IMG/VR virus record: IMGVR_UViG_3300003321_000468
Coordinates: 16,476 to 47,519 of that record
Source: a virus
Length of the DNA: 31,044 nt
Strand: one strand, 5' to 3'
Part shown: positions 15,812 to 23,641 of the stretch, one piece after another
Numbering within the stretch: the first letter of the stretch is position 1
Layout: each line of letters starts with the position of its first letter
The notes under the pieces: generated by a model
Database searches by the model: none
Told to the model about the DNA's origin: nothing
Seen by the model: the letters and a program-made list of their open reading frames with translations, nothing else
Program-made: the position numbers and the translations under genes

Positions 15812-17310
15812 TTGAATACCGTATTTGAGTTTAAACTAAGGTAGTAGCGTTTGTAGTTTTCCATCAATGCGTTAAAGTGATCCTCCTGTTTTTCGCAAGC
15901 AATAACGTTGTATCTTAATTTTGTTGCTTCTATCGCTATGGAACCACGTCCGGCAAATGGCTCCAGGATGGAAGAACCTGGAACAGCTATAGCTGGTAGT
16001 AGAAGCTGTGTAATGGCAGCAGGTTTTGAAAACGGGTGTCCATACTCCATGCGGGCAGCTTCCGAACCTGCTAACTCTGTGGAGGAGTTAATGGATTTGA
16101 TAAGAACGGTTCCAGGCTTTCGGCATAACATCATAATTTCGTAGTTCTTTGTAGTGTTATACGAAGCGCATTGGTTCATTGCTGTTGTCTTTATCCAAAT
16201 GAAGGGCCACCGTTGTACGCACCAACCAGCGGCAGTAGCTAAGTCAGACATATACTGCCATTGAGAAATATCGCAGTAGGTAACCAGGAAGGCTTTTTCC
16301 TTGGTGCAGCGGAAGGCAGCCGGGAAGAAGCGTTCCATGAGCTTCATATTCTCTTCGACGTCGTGTTCTTCTTTGACCCGGTCGAGGTCGGTGAGGCCGC
16401 CGTGTTGGTTGTTTTGGTTTAACATTTCCATGTCGATACCGTAGGGTATGTCGGTGAAGATCGCATGGAAGCAGTCAGGGCAGTCCAGCATGTAGGGAAT
16501 GCAGTCTCCGTTATGGAGGCGGTTGGATAGGAAGACGGTGGACTCCGCCTGCTGGGCGACCTGGACTTTGTTCTTCCAGTATTCCTCGAAGGATTGTTTG
16601 TTGTTGTGAGGGTTGGATTCGTAACGAGCCCGCTCGGCAGCGAGGAGGTCGGGGGAGGATTGGACGGCTTTGACTTCGGAGACTAGAACCTTGAAGGCGT
16701 CTTCTTGGGCTTTTGTTTGGGTAGCGGCGGCCTGGCGTTTCGCGAGTTCGGCAAGGGCGGCCTTTTCTTGTTCACCGAGAAATACAACCCGGTATGCTTC
16801 CTGGGCGGACGAGCACGCGTGATACGGGCGTGGAGCTTCAGGTGGAAGGGAAAGTTCGGCTTCGAGTTTCCGGGCGACGACTAGGATGTAGTTGAGTGCG
16901 CCGATGGAGATACCGAAGAGTTCGCTTGCTAACCTCTGGTTCCACTTTTCGGTTTCGGGGTTGAGTGCGGCTTCGCGGGAGCGTTGTTTGTAGATTCGTA
17001 GCATGGAGAGACATTCCTCCTGCCAGGTCATCTGCTTACGGATGATGTTTTCGAGGGCTTCTAGTTCGAGGCGTTGGCCTTCGGAGAGAGTTTCGTAATA
17101 TACGACGTCAATCGTCTTCAGCCCGAGTTCCTTATGCGCCGCAAGCCTACGACCGCCGGCAATGAGTTCCCGGTTTTGGTTGATTACGATGGGCTGGAGG
17201 AGACCGTAGACGGAGATTGAGTGCTTGAGGAGTTCGAGGTCTCCGTTGTCTTTGCGGAGACGCTCTTCGGTTATGTTGATGTCGGAGATGAGGGAGGTGG
17301 TGCGTTGCAT
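15808..17310 (-). CDS. ParB-like / HTH / DNA methyltransferase fusion
   Basis: 500 residues. Residues 1-75 resemble the ParB N-terminal domain (GLLQPIVINQNRELIAGGRRLAA, with AGGRR at 51-55 as the ParB GERR-type motif). Residues 122-148 read as a helix-turn-helix (QRLASELFGISIGALNYIL). After a coiled linker, the methyltransferase begins near 262 (LHNGDC): motif IV is TDIPY (D287-I-P-Y290) rather than the common DPPY, and motif I is EPFAGRGS at 450-457, giving the beta-class order. It probably methylates adenine or N4-cytosine at sites chosen by the ParB/HTH part; the recognised base is not visible. ParB-methyltransferase fusions occur in many phages. The gene stop overlaps the HNH gene at 15808-15811. 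Confidence 0.8.
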   Translation of the reverse strand: MQRTTSLISDINITEERLRKDNGDLELLKHSISVYGLLQPIVINQNRELIAGGRRLAAHKELGLKTIDVVYYETLSEGQRLELEALENIIRKQMTWQEECLSMLRIYKQRSREAALNPETEKWNQRLASELFGISIGALNYILVVARKLEAELSLPPEAPRPYHACSSAQEAYRVVFLGEQEKAALAELAKRQAAATQTKAQEDAFKVLVSEVKAVQSSPDLLAAERARYESNPHNNKQSFEEYWKNKVQVAQQAESTVFLSNRLHNGDCIPYMLDCPDCFHAIFTDIPYGIDMEMLNQNNQHGGLTDLDRVKEEHDVEENMKLMERFFPAAFRCTKEKAFLVTYCDISQWQYMSDLATAAGWCVQRWPFIWIKTTAMNQCASYNTTKNYEIMMLCRKPGTVLIKSINSSTELAGSEAARMEYGHPFSKPAAITQLLLPAIAVPGSSILEPFAGRGSIAIEATKLRYNVIACEKQEDHFNALMENYKRYYLSLNSNTVFK

Positions 17311-17338
17311 GGGCGGTATGGAATGGTTAAAAGTATGG

Positions 17339-17701
17339 TTATTCGTTCGGCCACTCGTTTCGTTCGATCATTAGTGCGATGATAGCGTAGTTGGAAATAT
17401 CCCGGAAGGTGTCCTCGATGGATTCGTTGACAGCACGAGCGCGGCGACCCCGGTTAAAGAGGGTTTTAAGCCGCTCCATTTTGTCGTTCATGCGGACAGT
17501 CACGCCAAAGGTGCCGAACCCAGAGATGTTGCGCGGACCGTAGTCTTGCTGCTTACGGTCCATGAGGAGGGCGTTAGCCAGGGCGAAGTGGACGAAGGTT
17601 TTAGCAGCTTCGGTCTTTATGCCGAGAGCGGCGGTAAGGTCTTCGATGGCTTGGTTTGCCTGGCGGCACTTTTCGAGGTCGTCTTTGAATTTGGTAGGCA
17701 T
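17339..17701 (-). CDS. DUF1599-like (nucleotide-modification-associated) protein
   Basis: 120 residues from the ATG at 17701 (an upstream in-frame extension to 17818 overlaps the MazG-like gene and is rejected). The motif set DYG ... VRMNDKMERLKTL ... ESIEDTFRDISNYAIIAL matches DUF1599 (Nmad1), a domain frequent in phages and linked by others to modified-nucleotide metabolism. The conserved Asp and Asn/Tyr (DTxxDxxNYA) suggest a nucleotide-binding helical bundle. It starts one base after the MazG-like stop and precedes the ParB-methyltransferase gene, which fits a base-modification or nucleotide-quality cluster. The exact reaction is unknown. Confidence 0.65.
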   Translation of the reverse strand: MPTKFKDDLEKCRQANQAIEDLTAALGIKTEAAKTFVHFALANALLMDRKQQDYGPRNISGFGTFGVTVRMNDKMERLKTLFNRGRRARAVNESIEDTFRDISNYAIIALMIERNEWPNE

Positions 17702-17702
17702 A

Positions 17703-18026
17703 TTACTTATCCTTTCCGTTGAAGGGAAACTTAATCCAATCTCTGTGTTTAACCTCTCCCCAAGCACGTTCAACACACTCGTTGAGAGAAATTTTGTGGT
17801 TGTGGCAGTAGTGGGCAAGGTAAACCATTACGTCACCGACTGCGTCTTTCTTGGCTTCGGTGTGTTGTTCAGGTGTACCGCGAATACCCTGCTCCATTTT
17901 AATATGAGCATGGGCAAGTTCTCCTAACTCCTCAACAGCGCCGAGGAGCGGAACGTGATGGGCTTGGCCTGGAAAGTTGTGGTCTGCCCATTTGGATACT
18001 TCTTGTTGGAAAGTTGTGAGGTCCAT
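17703..18026 (-). CDS. MazG-like nucleoside triphosphate pyrophosphohydrolase
   Basis: 107 residues with the MazG metal-binding pattern: VEELGELAHA (E32, E33, E36) and AVGDVMVYL (D61, D65). Members hydrolyse (d)NTPs to NMP and pyrophosphate, and phage versions are thought to clear non-canonical nucleotides or alter ppGpp. The dyad repeat is about 15 bases upstream of its ATG. Its stop is separated by one base from the DUF1599 gene. Confidence 0.75.
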   Translation of the reverse strand: MDLTTFQQEVSKWADHNFPGQAHHVPLLGAVEELGELAHAHIKMEQGIRGTPEQHTEAKKDAVGDVMVYLAHYCHNHKISLNECVERAWGEVKHRDWIKFPFNGKDK

Positions 18027-18040
18027 AGGATGATTAAAAA

Positions 18041-18065
18041 GTCATGCTCAAAATTTGAGCAAGAC
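18041..18065. repeat. 25-bp dyad copy 3
   Basis: Perfect 17-bp core TGCTCAAAATTTGAGCA at 18045-18061, with GTCA on the left and AGAC on the right, so the two bases beyond the core do not pair. It lies in the 89-base gap between the stop of the 160-residue gene and the start of the MazG-like gene. Confidence 0.85.
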
Positions 18066-18115
18066 GGCTAAGGGGTCGGACCTTTTGCCGTCGGCTCGGT
18101 TGTCCTAGTTATCGG

Positions 18116-18598
18116 TTAGCTCGCCGGGATAACAGGCGAAACGTTGGTGCCCTCCGGGAAGGAACCGTCGGCCTTCTTGATCGAGGTCTTGCAGTCGACG
18201 ATGGTTTGCTCAAGCATGGCCGGGTTGTCCATGAAGGAGCGGATCGTGACCTGGGAAGCCCGTTCGATACCCAGGCAGGCCTTCAGCCACGCAGCGCAGG
18301 AGCGCTTAATGGCGTCGTTGTCATATTTTTCGGTTGGGGTGATGGCAATGACGGAGTTAACAACGAAGCCAGCGCGGGCGGGTTTGCCGTCCTTGAAGGT
18401 CGCGTCCTTGTTGAGGGTGAGCTTCAGGGCGATGTATTCGTTGCCCTTTTCTTCGTTGCGCTTCTTCTCGGCCTTGGAGACCCGGAAGGGGAGGACCCGG
18501 TCGGGCATGAGGACGGGATAGGAGGTGTCGATACCACCAGCAGCTTCAGCGAAGGGGTCAGCGTCGGTGGAACGGAGGATTTTGTTGTATGTTTGCAT
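18116..18598 (-). CDS. Codon-biased unknown, candidate DNA-binding accessory
   Basis: 160 residues with strongly C/G-ending codons (AAG for Lys, GCC for Ala), unlike most neighbours, which suggests high expression. It is beta-rich in the middle (MPDRVLPFRVSKAEK, EYIALKLTLNKDATF, GFVVNSVIAITPTEKY), with a helical C-terminal part, and has no signal peptide. It sits among helicase, RecA-like and MazG genes, so an ssDNA-binding or recombination-accessory role is possible, but I see no family match. Its 5' leader (18599-18650) is an A/C-only (CAAA)n run without SD. Confidence 0.5.
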   Translation of the reverse strand: MQTYNKILRSTDADPFAEAAGGIDTSYPVLMPDRVLPFRVSKAEKKRNEEKGNEYIALKLTLNKDATFKDGKPARAGFVVNSVIAITPTEKYDNDAIKRSCAAWLKACLGIERASQVTIRSFMDNPAMLEQTIVDCKTSIKKADGSFPEGTNVSPVIPAS

Positions 18599-18661
18599 TT
18601 TAGTTTGTGTTTTTTGTTTGTGTTTTTGTTTGGTTTACTGCTTGTTTTGTTGCCAGGTTGG

Positions 18662-19009
18662 TTATACTCCTGACAGCAAATCTGGGTTGTTGAAGTCGCC
18701 GTAGGGCGAGGCCGCGATTGACTGCATCATTGCACCGACGTGCATAACGGTTACGAGGGCGGTGAGTTCGTGTCGGTCAAAACGCGCGAAGCGTTCGAGG
18801 AGTTCCTTTTCGAGGAGTTGCTGGAGGGCGGGTTGGTCCCGCCAACCACCAGCCGCAAGGACAGGTTTAACGATTTCTTGGACCTCCTTTACGATATCCT
18901 GAGCGCGGTCAAGGAGGAGGTCGACCGGGGATTTGGGTGGTTGCTTGGGACGGAATTTGTCGATTGCGGCGTTAATGAAGCGGTTACGGGAGTCGTCTTG
19001 GATACTCAT
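18662..19009 (-). CDS. Hypothetical helical protein
   Basis: 115 residues, predicted mostly helical from sequence (LLLDRAQDIVKEVQEIVKPVLAAGG; ALQQLLEKELLERFARF; LTALVTVMHVGAMMQSIAA). It overlaps the HNH stop by the ATGA arrangement at 19006-19009 and lies between the helicase/HNH pair and the codon-biased 160-residue gene. Family unknown; position suggests a replication accessory. Confidence 0.5.
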   Translation of the reverse strand: MSIQDDSRNRFINAAIDKFRPKQPPKSPVDLLLDRAQDIVKEVQEIVKPVLAAGGWRDQPALQQLLEKELLERFARFDRHELTALVTVMHVGAMMQSIAASPYGDFNNPDLLSGV

Positions 19010-19461
19010 TTATTTGGGAAGTTAAGGACTGCGAATTCACCGAATAGTTCAATAGCTTTTTTGTCACGTGCTCTGGCTGCATTCTCGGCGTTGTGAAAGC
19101 AACCTAAACTGTAAACTTTGTTGTCTTTTCGGATACTGGCCTGCCAAGGTTTCTTAAAGTTTGGCCCTGTGGCATAAACACCAATGTAGCCGCTACTCGC
19201 CCTTCTTTGCATCTTTCTGTTAAAAAGATTTTGTTGAGTAGTGGCATAGCGGAGGTTATTACGTTGGAGGTTGTGTATGTTTCTATCTTCGTGGTCGACT
19301 ATAAAACCTACTTTTCTAGGTAAAACCTCGTATTTTAAGTCAACCACTCCTTTGTAAAACACTCTACCACCAGCACAGTTAGGTGGTCGGTCTAAAAATT
19401 GAGGAGGAAAGTCGTCGTCAAACAAAACGACTGCTCCACATTTACACTTCCGTTCAATCAT
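19006..19461 (-). CDS. HNH/AP2 homing endonuclease with N-terminal Zn-ribbon, copy 4
   Basis: 151 residues. It opens with KCKCG, a candidate zinc-binding Cys pair, and a second half (CAGGRVFYKG) may complete it. The HNH core is VDHEDRNIHNLQRNNLRYAT at about residues 55-74. AP2 part: SGYIGVYATGPNFKKPWQASI, with the tail AIELFGEFAVLNF. This N-terminus is shared with the copies at 21675 and 23177 but not with the three leftmost copies. It overlaps the helicase stop upstream and the next gene's ATG downstream (both ATGA). Confidence 0.85.
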   Translation of the reverse strand: MIERKCKCGAVVLFDDDFPPQFLDRPPNCAGGRVFYKGVVDLKYEVLPRKVGFIVDHEDRNIHNLQRNNLRYATTQQNLFNRKMQRRASSGYIGVYATGPNFKKPWQASIRKDNKVYSLGCFHNAENAARARDKKAIELFGEFAVLNFPNK

Positions 19462-20894
19462 ACATTAAATATAAGCTCGTGTGATGCACGTGTAATAGCC
19501 GTATAATCCCAACGTTTCTGGTCCCAAATTTGTGGTGGCATCCACTCCCTCCATACAAGCACTTTTCGCCATTCTGATCCCTGAGACTTGTGGCATGTAA
19601 TTGCGTATCCAAAATCTGCATATACAACAGTCTTTGGAACCCTTGCTTTCTTTTCGTCGAACGTCGGGTCACTAAAAGGTTCGGCCCATATTGGGTAGGT
19701 TCGGGCAATTCCGAGTTCGTCCTCAGCCAAGACGTTATACTGGAACCCATTAAAGTTCTTGATTTCCTTAATACGTAAAATCATGCCGTTATAAACGCCG
19801 AGGGTGATATTGTTGCGGAGGCAGATGAGTTTGTCGCCGACAACGATTTTCCGGTCAGGGTAACCTAGGAATCTTCGGGCACGGGAGTTGAAGTCCTTTC
19901 GGGTTTGGTTCTTGGCTACGATGATTTGGTCGCAGGAGAAGAACTCCTGGCCGGTGATGGCTTTACGGCGGACGACAAGGCCGGGACGTTCGCCGAAGGT
20001 GAGTTGGCCACCGGTGCGGATAGAGTTCGCCAGGGCGATGATGGGTGATTCAGCGGCCTGCCGGTGGATGTGCTGGAGGACGAAGTCGGGAGACTTCATG
20101 AGGTTGGGGTTGTCGCCAACGGGTTCGAGCTGGCCGGGGTCTCCGACGAACAATAACTTTTTGCCCCAATGCTTTAACTCGCTGTATAGCTCAGTCGAAA
20201 CCATACTAGCCTCATCTATCACGATAAGGTCTGGATCGTCTTCAAGACAAACTTTTCGCTCAAAGGTGACGTCTCCGGACTTGGGCTCAATGACAGCATC
20301 ATAAAGTAGACTGTGCATAGTCCGGGCTGGAATGCCTTTTCGTTGGAGAACGTTGACGGCTTTTCCAGTGAACGCACAAACCACAATATTATAACGCTTT
20401 GAGAGTTCATTGATGAGGAATTTAACGAGGGTAGTTTTCCCGGTGCCGGCGTAGCCGCCTTGTTTGTATTCGTCGTTCGGGGAGTCGTCTATCCAGGCGA
20501 CGATGAGGTTGAAGGCGTTTTCTTGTTCGGCAGTCAGCGATATTCCCGGAATAGCGGTGGGGGTAATAGCACCGCCGGGTGCCATTCCGCCGGAGGACTG
20601 TGCCGGAGAAGCTGAGGCACTGGCAGGGGCCTGCGGTTCGTCTTCCATGGAACGCTCGACGGACTCCGCCATGATGGTGGAGTGAAGGTCGCCGAGTTGC
20701 TTGGAGTAGTGTTTGACGATTTCGAAGCCTTCAATGGCTTGGTCGTCGGTGAGGGAGGTAATCCCCGCAAGCTGGGCACCGAGGGTTGCGTGGTTGGCGG
20801 AGAAGCTGACGGAGTCCTTTTGGTGTGCGCCGTCACATTGCCCGGCTAGGGTTTGCAGGGCGAGGAGGATGTTCGCTTTGTGTTGGGAGTTCAT
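19458..20894 (-). CDS. RecD/Dda-like SF1 DNA helicase
   Basis: 478 residues. An N-terminal 75-residue helical region and an Ala/Ser/Pro/Gly linker (about 86-110) precede the helicase. Motif I is GYAGTGKTT at 147-155, motif II VIDEAS at 225-230, motif III GDPGQLEPVG at 251-260, and the C-terminal motifs include ITCHKSQGSEW and YTAITRASHEL. This is the SF1B (RecD2/Dda) pattern, a 5'-3' translocase that unwinds DNA during phage replication or recombination. The N-terminal extension is not part of the usual family core and may be a partner-binding module. The stop overlaps the ATG of an HNH gene; its start overlaps the RecA-like stop at 20891-20894. Confidence 0.85.
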   Translation of the reverse strand: MNSQHKANILLALQTLAGQCDGAHQKDSVSFSANHATLGAQLAGITSLTDDQAIEGFEIVKHYSKQLGDLHSTIMAESVERSMEDEPQAPASASASPAQSSGGMAPGGAITPTAIPGISLTAEQENAFNLIVAWIDDSPNDEYKQGGYAGTGKTTLVKFLINELSKRYNIVVCAFTGKAVNVLQRKGIPARTMHSLLYDAVIEPKSGDVTFERKVCLEDDPDLIVIDEASMVSTELYSELKHWGKKLLFVGDPGQLEPVGDNPNLMKSPDFVLQHIHRQAAESPIIALANSIRTGGQLTFGERPGLVVRRKAITGQEFFSCDQIIVAKNQTRKDFNSRARRFLGYPDRKIVVGDKLICLRNNITLGVYNGMILRIKEIKNFNGFQYNVLAEDELGIARTYPIWAEPFSDPTFDEKKARVPKTVVYADFGYAITCHKSQGSEWRKVLVWREWMPPQIWDQKRWDYTAITRASHELIFNV

Positions 20895-21688
20895 TGGACG
20901 TAATGCCCCTTAGCTTGGAAGTATGGGAGGAGTTTACTGAACGCATCCTTGTCTGGGAGATCAATTTCCGCAGGCATGTCGAGCGAGTTTTTGAGGTGCT
21001 CGCATTTTGGATGGCGTTGGGTGTAGAGCTTCCAGGAGAGTTTCCCGGCAGCAGCGGGGACGAGTTCGAGACGCCACACATCCGTAAAGAAGCCTCCGAT
21101 CATGTCACCGACCTGGCCTTGGTAGAGAGGCTCGTAACCGATTAGAATTTTCGCTGATTGGTCCTTTGGGTCTTTTTCGTATAGCTTGCCTTCGTGGCAG
21201 GTGCAGATGACGTTTTTATTGGTTTGTTCGAGCCGGGCGACGAGAAAGATGTAGGAAAAACTTTTAAAGGGATTCCAGTCCCGCTGTTCCATTTCAAAGA
21301 CACGTTTGGATTTGTTTTGGAGCTTGAGGACGTGCCTTATTACAAATTCATTTACGTGCGACAGAGAATCGACAACTACTGTGGATACCTGTTCGTAAGT
21401 TTTTGGCTCTTTAGCTATTGCGGTTAAATCGCTACAAAGAATGTCATAACACTCTTCAATGTCCCGCATATTCCCATTAGCGTCGTAACGAATTGGGTTA
21501 TAAGCGTAGCTAAAAGACGGATTAGTTTTTCGGATATAAGTTTCTGGTCCCGAAAGGTTTCTATCACAATCTTCTACATAAACCTTTGGAAACTGTAGGC
21601 ACAATGTAGTTTTGCGTGAACCTGGCGGCCCCATAAGCAGTATCTTTATAGGGGTTTGAATTGGAGTTGTTGGGCTAGATATTTTCAT
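20891..21688 (-). CDS. Sak4-like RecA-fold ATPase
   Basis: 265 residues from the ATG at 21688; the longer frame reaching 21727 overlaps the HNH gene and is rejected. Walker A is GPPGSRKTT at 20-28 and Walker B TVVVDSLSHV near 100-110. The AAA_24/Sak4 layout is a small RecA-like core without the RecA DNA-binding C-terminal domain. Sak4-type proteins promote single-strand annealing with SSB in phage recombination. It overlaps the HNH stop upstream by 14 bases, and its own stop overlaps the helicase start, so the recombination genes are translationally coupled. Confidence 0.75.
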   Translation of the reverse strand: MKISSPTTPIQTPIKILLMGPPGSRKTTLCLQFPKVYVEDCDRNLSGPETYIRKTNPSFSYAYNPIRYDANGNMRDIEECYDILCSDLTAIAKEPKTYEQVSTVVVDSLSHVNEFVIRHVLKLQNKSKRVFEMEQRDWNPFKSFSYIFLVARLEQTNKNVICTCHEGKLYEKDPKDQSAKILIGYEPLYQGQVGDMIGGFFTDVWRLELVPAAAGKLSWKLYTQRHPKCEHLKNSLDMPAEIDLPDKDAFSKLLPYFQAKGHYVQ

Positions 21689-22172
21689 ATTGTTCCTTTG
21701 GAAAGTTTGTAAACGCGAATTCCCCAAACAGCTCTATGGCTTTTCTATCACGCCATCGTGCCGCATCCTCAGCAGTGGAAAAGGCTTTGCGGTAACTAAC
21801 ATTATTCTTGGTAACTAAAGCTTCCCATGGGTTTGTTCTTGGGCGGTCGGCCAATAAACGTACTCCTTTGTATCCGGAGGTGTTATCAGAACGGATTCCT
21901 GTATTAGCTATTTGCTGTGAGCGTGTAGCTGGTCGCAGGTTGCTTTCCTGCATATTGTGAATGTTTCGGTCTTTGTGATCAACTTCCATTCCCTCAGGAA
22001 CAGTAATAATATAGTTTCCCATATTCTGAGAAACCATTATTCCGTTAACCATTACATTATCATGGATTGTTTTTCCGTTACAACTCCAAGTTTTACTTCC
22101 GCAGAAAAGCTTTTCGTGCTTGTCGTCAAAAATAAGCACAGCCTTTCCACATTTACATGGTATTGCTTTCAT
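21675..22172 (-). CDS. HNH/AP2 homing endonuclease with N-terminal Zn-ribbon, copy 5
   Basis: 165 residues, beginning PCKCG and with a second Cys in CNGKTI, so a zinc-ribbon is likely. HNH core VDHKDRNIHNMQESNLRPAT lies at about residues 65-84. AP2: SGYKGVRLLADRPRTNPWEAL, with the C-terminal AIELFGEFAFTNF, nearly the same as copy 4. A (CAAA)n-type leader (22173-22200) and no SD precede it. The stop of the gene at 22194 lies in that leader. It overlaps the Sak4-like gene by 14 bases. Confidence 0.85.
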   Translation of the reverse strand: MKAIPCKCGKAVLIFDDKHEKLFCGSKTWSCNGKTIHDNVMVNGIMVSQNMGNYIITVPEGMEVDHKDRNIHNMQESNLRPATRSQQIANTGIRSDNTSGYKGVRLLADRPRTNPWEALVTKNNVSYRKAFSTAEDAARWRDRKAIELFGEFAFTNFPKEQYENI

Positions 22173-22193
22173 TGGACTTTTTGTTTGTTTTGT

Positions 22194-23180
22194 TTATTGT
22201 TTTGGTTCAGTTGCTTCTTTTAAGGGAGACCAGTCATTGTCTACAAACATGCCAGAGTTAAGCATTGTTCCACGATCTTCCTTGGCAAGGGTGCATACAT
22301 CGTAATAAGCACACTTACCAAAAAGTGTGCAGTAGGTGGTAGACTCCGGCATGAATCCATTTTGGTAGTGCCAGAAGAATGTTTCGAGATGTGAGATGGT
22401 GTTACGCTTCCATTCGTCGATAGCGCCGGGGGTTAGGTAGTAACGCTCCCGGCCCAGGGATTCTTGCCACCAGGTTTCGGGGGTGTATTTACCGGATTTG
22501 GTGCCGGTGAGGACGTATTGGGGAGGTTCCTTGGTGCGGATGGCGTTGACGATGTAGCCGGTTACGGGTTTGCCGGTGAGTTCCTGGAATGCCCAGCAGT
22601 AGCCTTTTTGTTGGGCGGAACGCTTCATTCGGTCGAAGAACTGCGAGCCGAGGACTGACGTCGTTTTATGGTCCAGGACCCACGTACCTCCATCAGCGAA
22701 CACTGGAAGGTCAATACGGCCTGTATAAACAACGGGGATTTCTCCAAGACTAGAGCTATGGGTATAAAGGGGAAGCGTAAACGAAAGCTCCACCAGTGGC
22801 GTGCCGTTGGAATCCGCCAGAATAGAAAAGTCTTCAACTTCATAACGTTCCATGTATTTTTTGAAGAGCGCGACGGCCCAGTTTGCGGTGCGCCAGTCGT
22901 CGGCAGGGACGGGGTGGGAGTCGAAGTATTTAGTGATGATGTCAGCTATTTCGTTTCCGAAGGATGGACCGGGGCAGGCAGCACCGTATTTCCTATAACG
23001 ATGTTCCAAACACAAATGTATACATGAGCCAAAGTTTAATGAAGGTTTTTCGCCAGCGGATATTCGGCGGTGTAAACTTTTGTATTCTACTAACCTGTGG
23101 CAACTCTGTAAACCTTCTAACCAACCCGAGTTATCGACAAATAGAACTCCGTTTGTTAAGGGTAATGGTGGCAGTGTCAT
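22194..23180 (-). CDS. Cas4/RecB-like PD-(D/E)XK nuclease
   Basis: 328 residues. The catalytic signature is GRIDLP (D157) followed by VLDHKTT (D170, K172), with the upstream H55 and E131 in typical positions (CIHLCLEH and PLVELSF). The C-terminal Cys cluster (C284, C290, C296) together with C27 could hold a 4Fe-4S cluster as in Cas4/AddB nucleases. It probably works as a 5'-end or ssDNA exonuclease in recombination alongside the Sak4-like ATPase and helicase. The ATG overlaps the stop of the HNH gene at 23177. Confidence 0.8.
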   Translation of the reverse strand: MTLPPLPLTNGVLFVDNSGWLEGLQSCHRLVEYKSLHRRISAGEKPSLNFGSCIHLCLEHRYRKYGAACPGPSFGNEIADIITKYFDSHPVPADDWRTANWAVALFKKYMERYEVEDFSILADSNGTPLVELSFTLPLYTHSSSLGEIPVVYTGRIDLPVFADGGTWVLDHKTTSVLGSQFFDRMKRSAQQKGYCWAFQELTGKPVTGYIVNAIRTKEPPQYVLTGTKSGKYTPETWWQESLGRERYYLTPGAIDEWKRNTISHLETFFWHYQNGFMPESTTYCTLFGKCAYYDVCTLAKEDRGTMLNSGMFVDNDWSPLKEATEPKQ

Positions 23181-23641
23181 AGTTTATTCAAATTTGCAAA
23201 ACTTCCGTGATACTTTTCTGCTGCTTCGTTGTAAGCTGAAGCCGCGTCTATTACTGATTCAAATAAACCTAAGTGTTTTTGTTTACCATTTACTTGAATA
23301 GCGGCTCCCCACTTAGCACTTCTTTTGTGCCAACTAACTCCTTTATAGCCTGAAGTGTTGTTGGCTTGCTTAGGTCGATTCATTGCATTTTGTGACCTTG
23401 TTGCTAGACGCAGGTTTGCAGGCAAGTTGTTATGCTTGTTTCCGTCAATATGATCGGGTTCAACCCCATCCGGAACCTGCACAACTAATCTAGCTATATG
23501 AACAGGTCCTAAATTAGGACCCCAAACCATAAGTATGCTATCTTCGTTTGAATTGTGGTAAATAGATAGGCCCTTTATTAGGGACGCAGTTAAGTCGTCT
23601 AACCAAATCTCTTTACCACATTTACATTTGATTATGGTCAT
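23177..23641 (-). CDS. HNH/AP2 homing endonuclease with N-terminal Zn-ribbon, copy 6
   Basis: 154 residues starting MTIIKCKCG. HNH core PDHIDGNKHNNLPANLRLAT is at about residues 63-82. AP2 domain: SGYKGVSWHKRSAKWGAAI, C-terminal ASAYNEAAEKYHGSFANL. The start overlaps the stop of the 107-residue gene (23638-23641) and its stop overlaps the Cas4-like start, so it is coupled at both ends. AT-richer than the genes on either side. Confidence 0.85.
   Translation of the reverse strand: MTIIKCKCGKEIWLDDLTASLIKGLSIYHNSNEDSILMVWGPNLGPVHIARLVVQVPDGVEPDHIDGNKHNNLPANLRLATRSQNAMNRPKQANNTSGYKGVSWHKRSAKWGAAIQVNGKQKHLGLFESVIDAASAYNEAAEKYHGSFANLNKL

Noticed and set aside
17702-17818. N-terminal extension of the DUF1599 gene
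   Set aside because: It overlaps the MazG-like gene in another frame; the conserved domain starts after the ATG at 17701, one base past the MazG stop.
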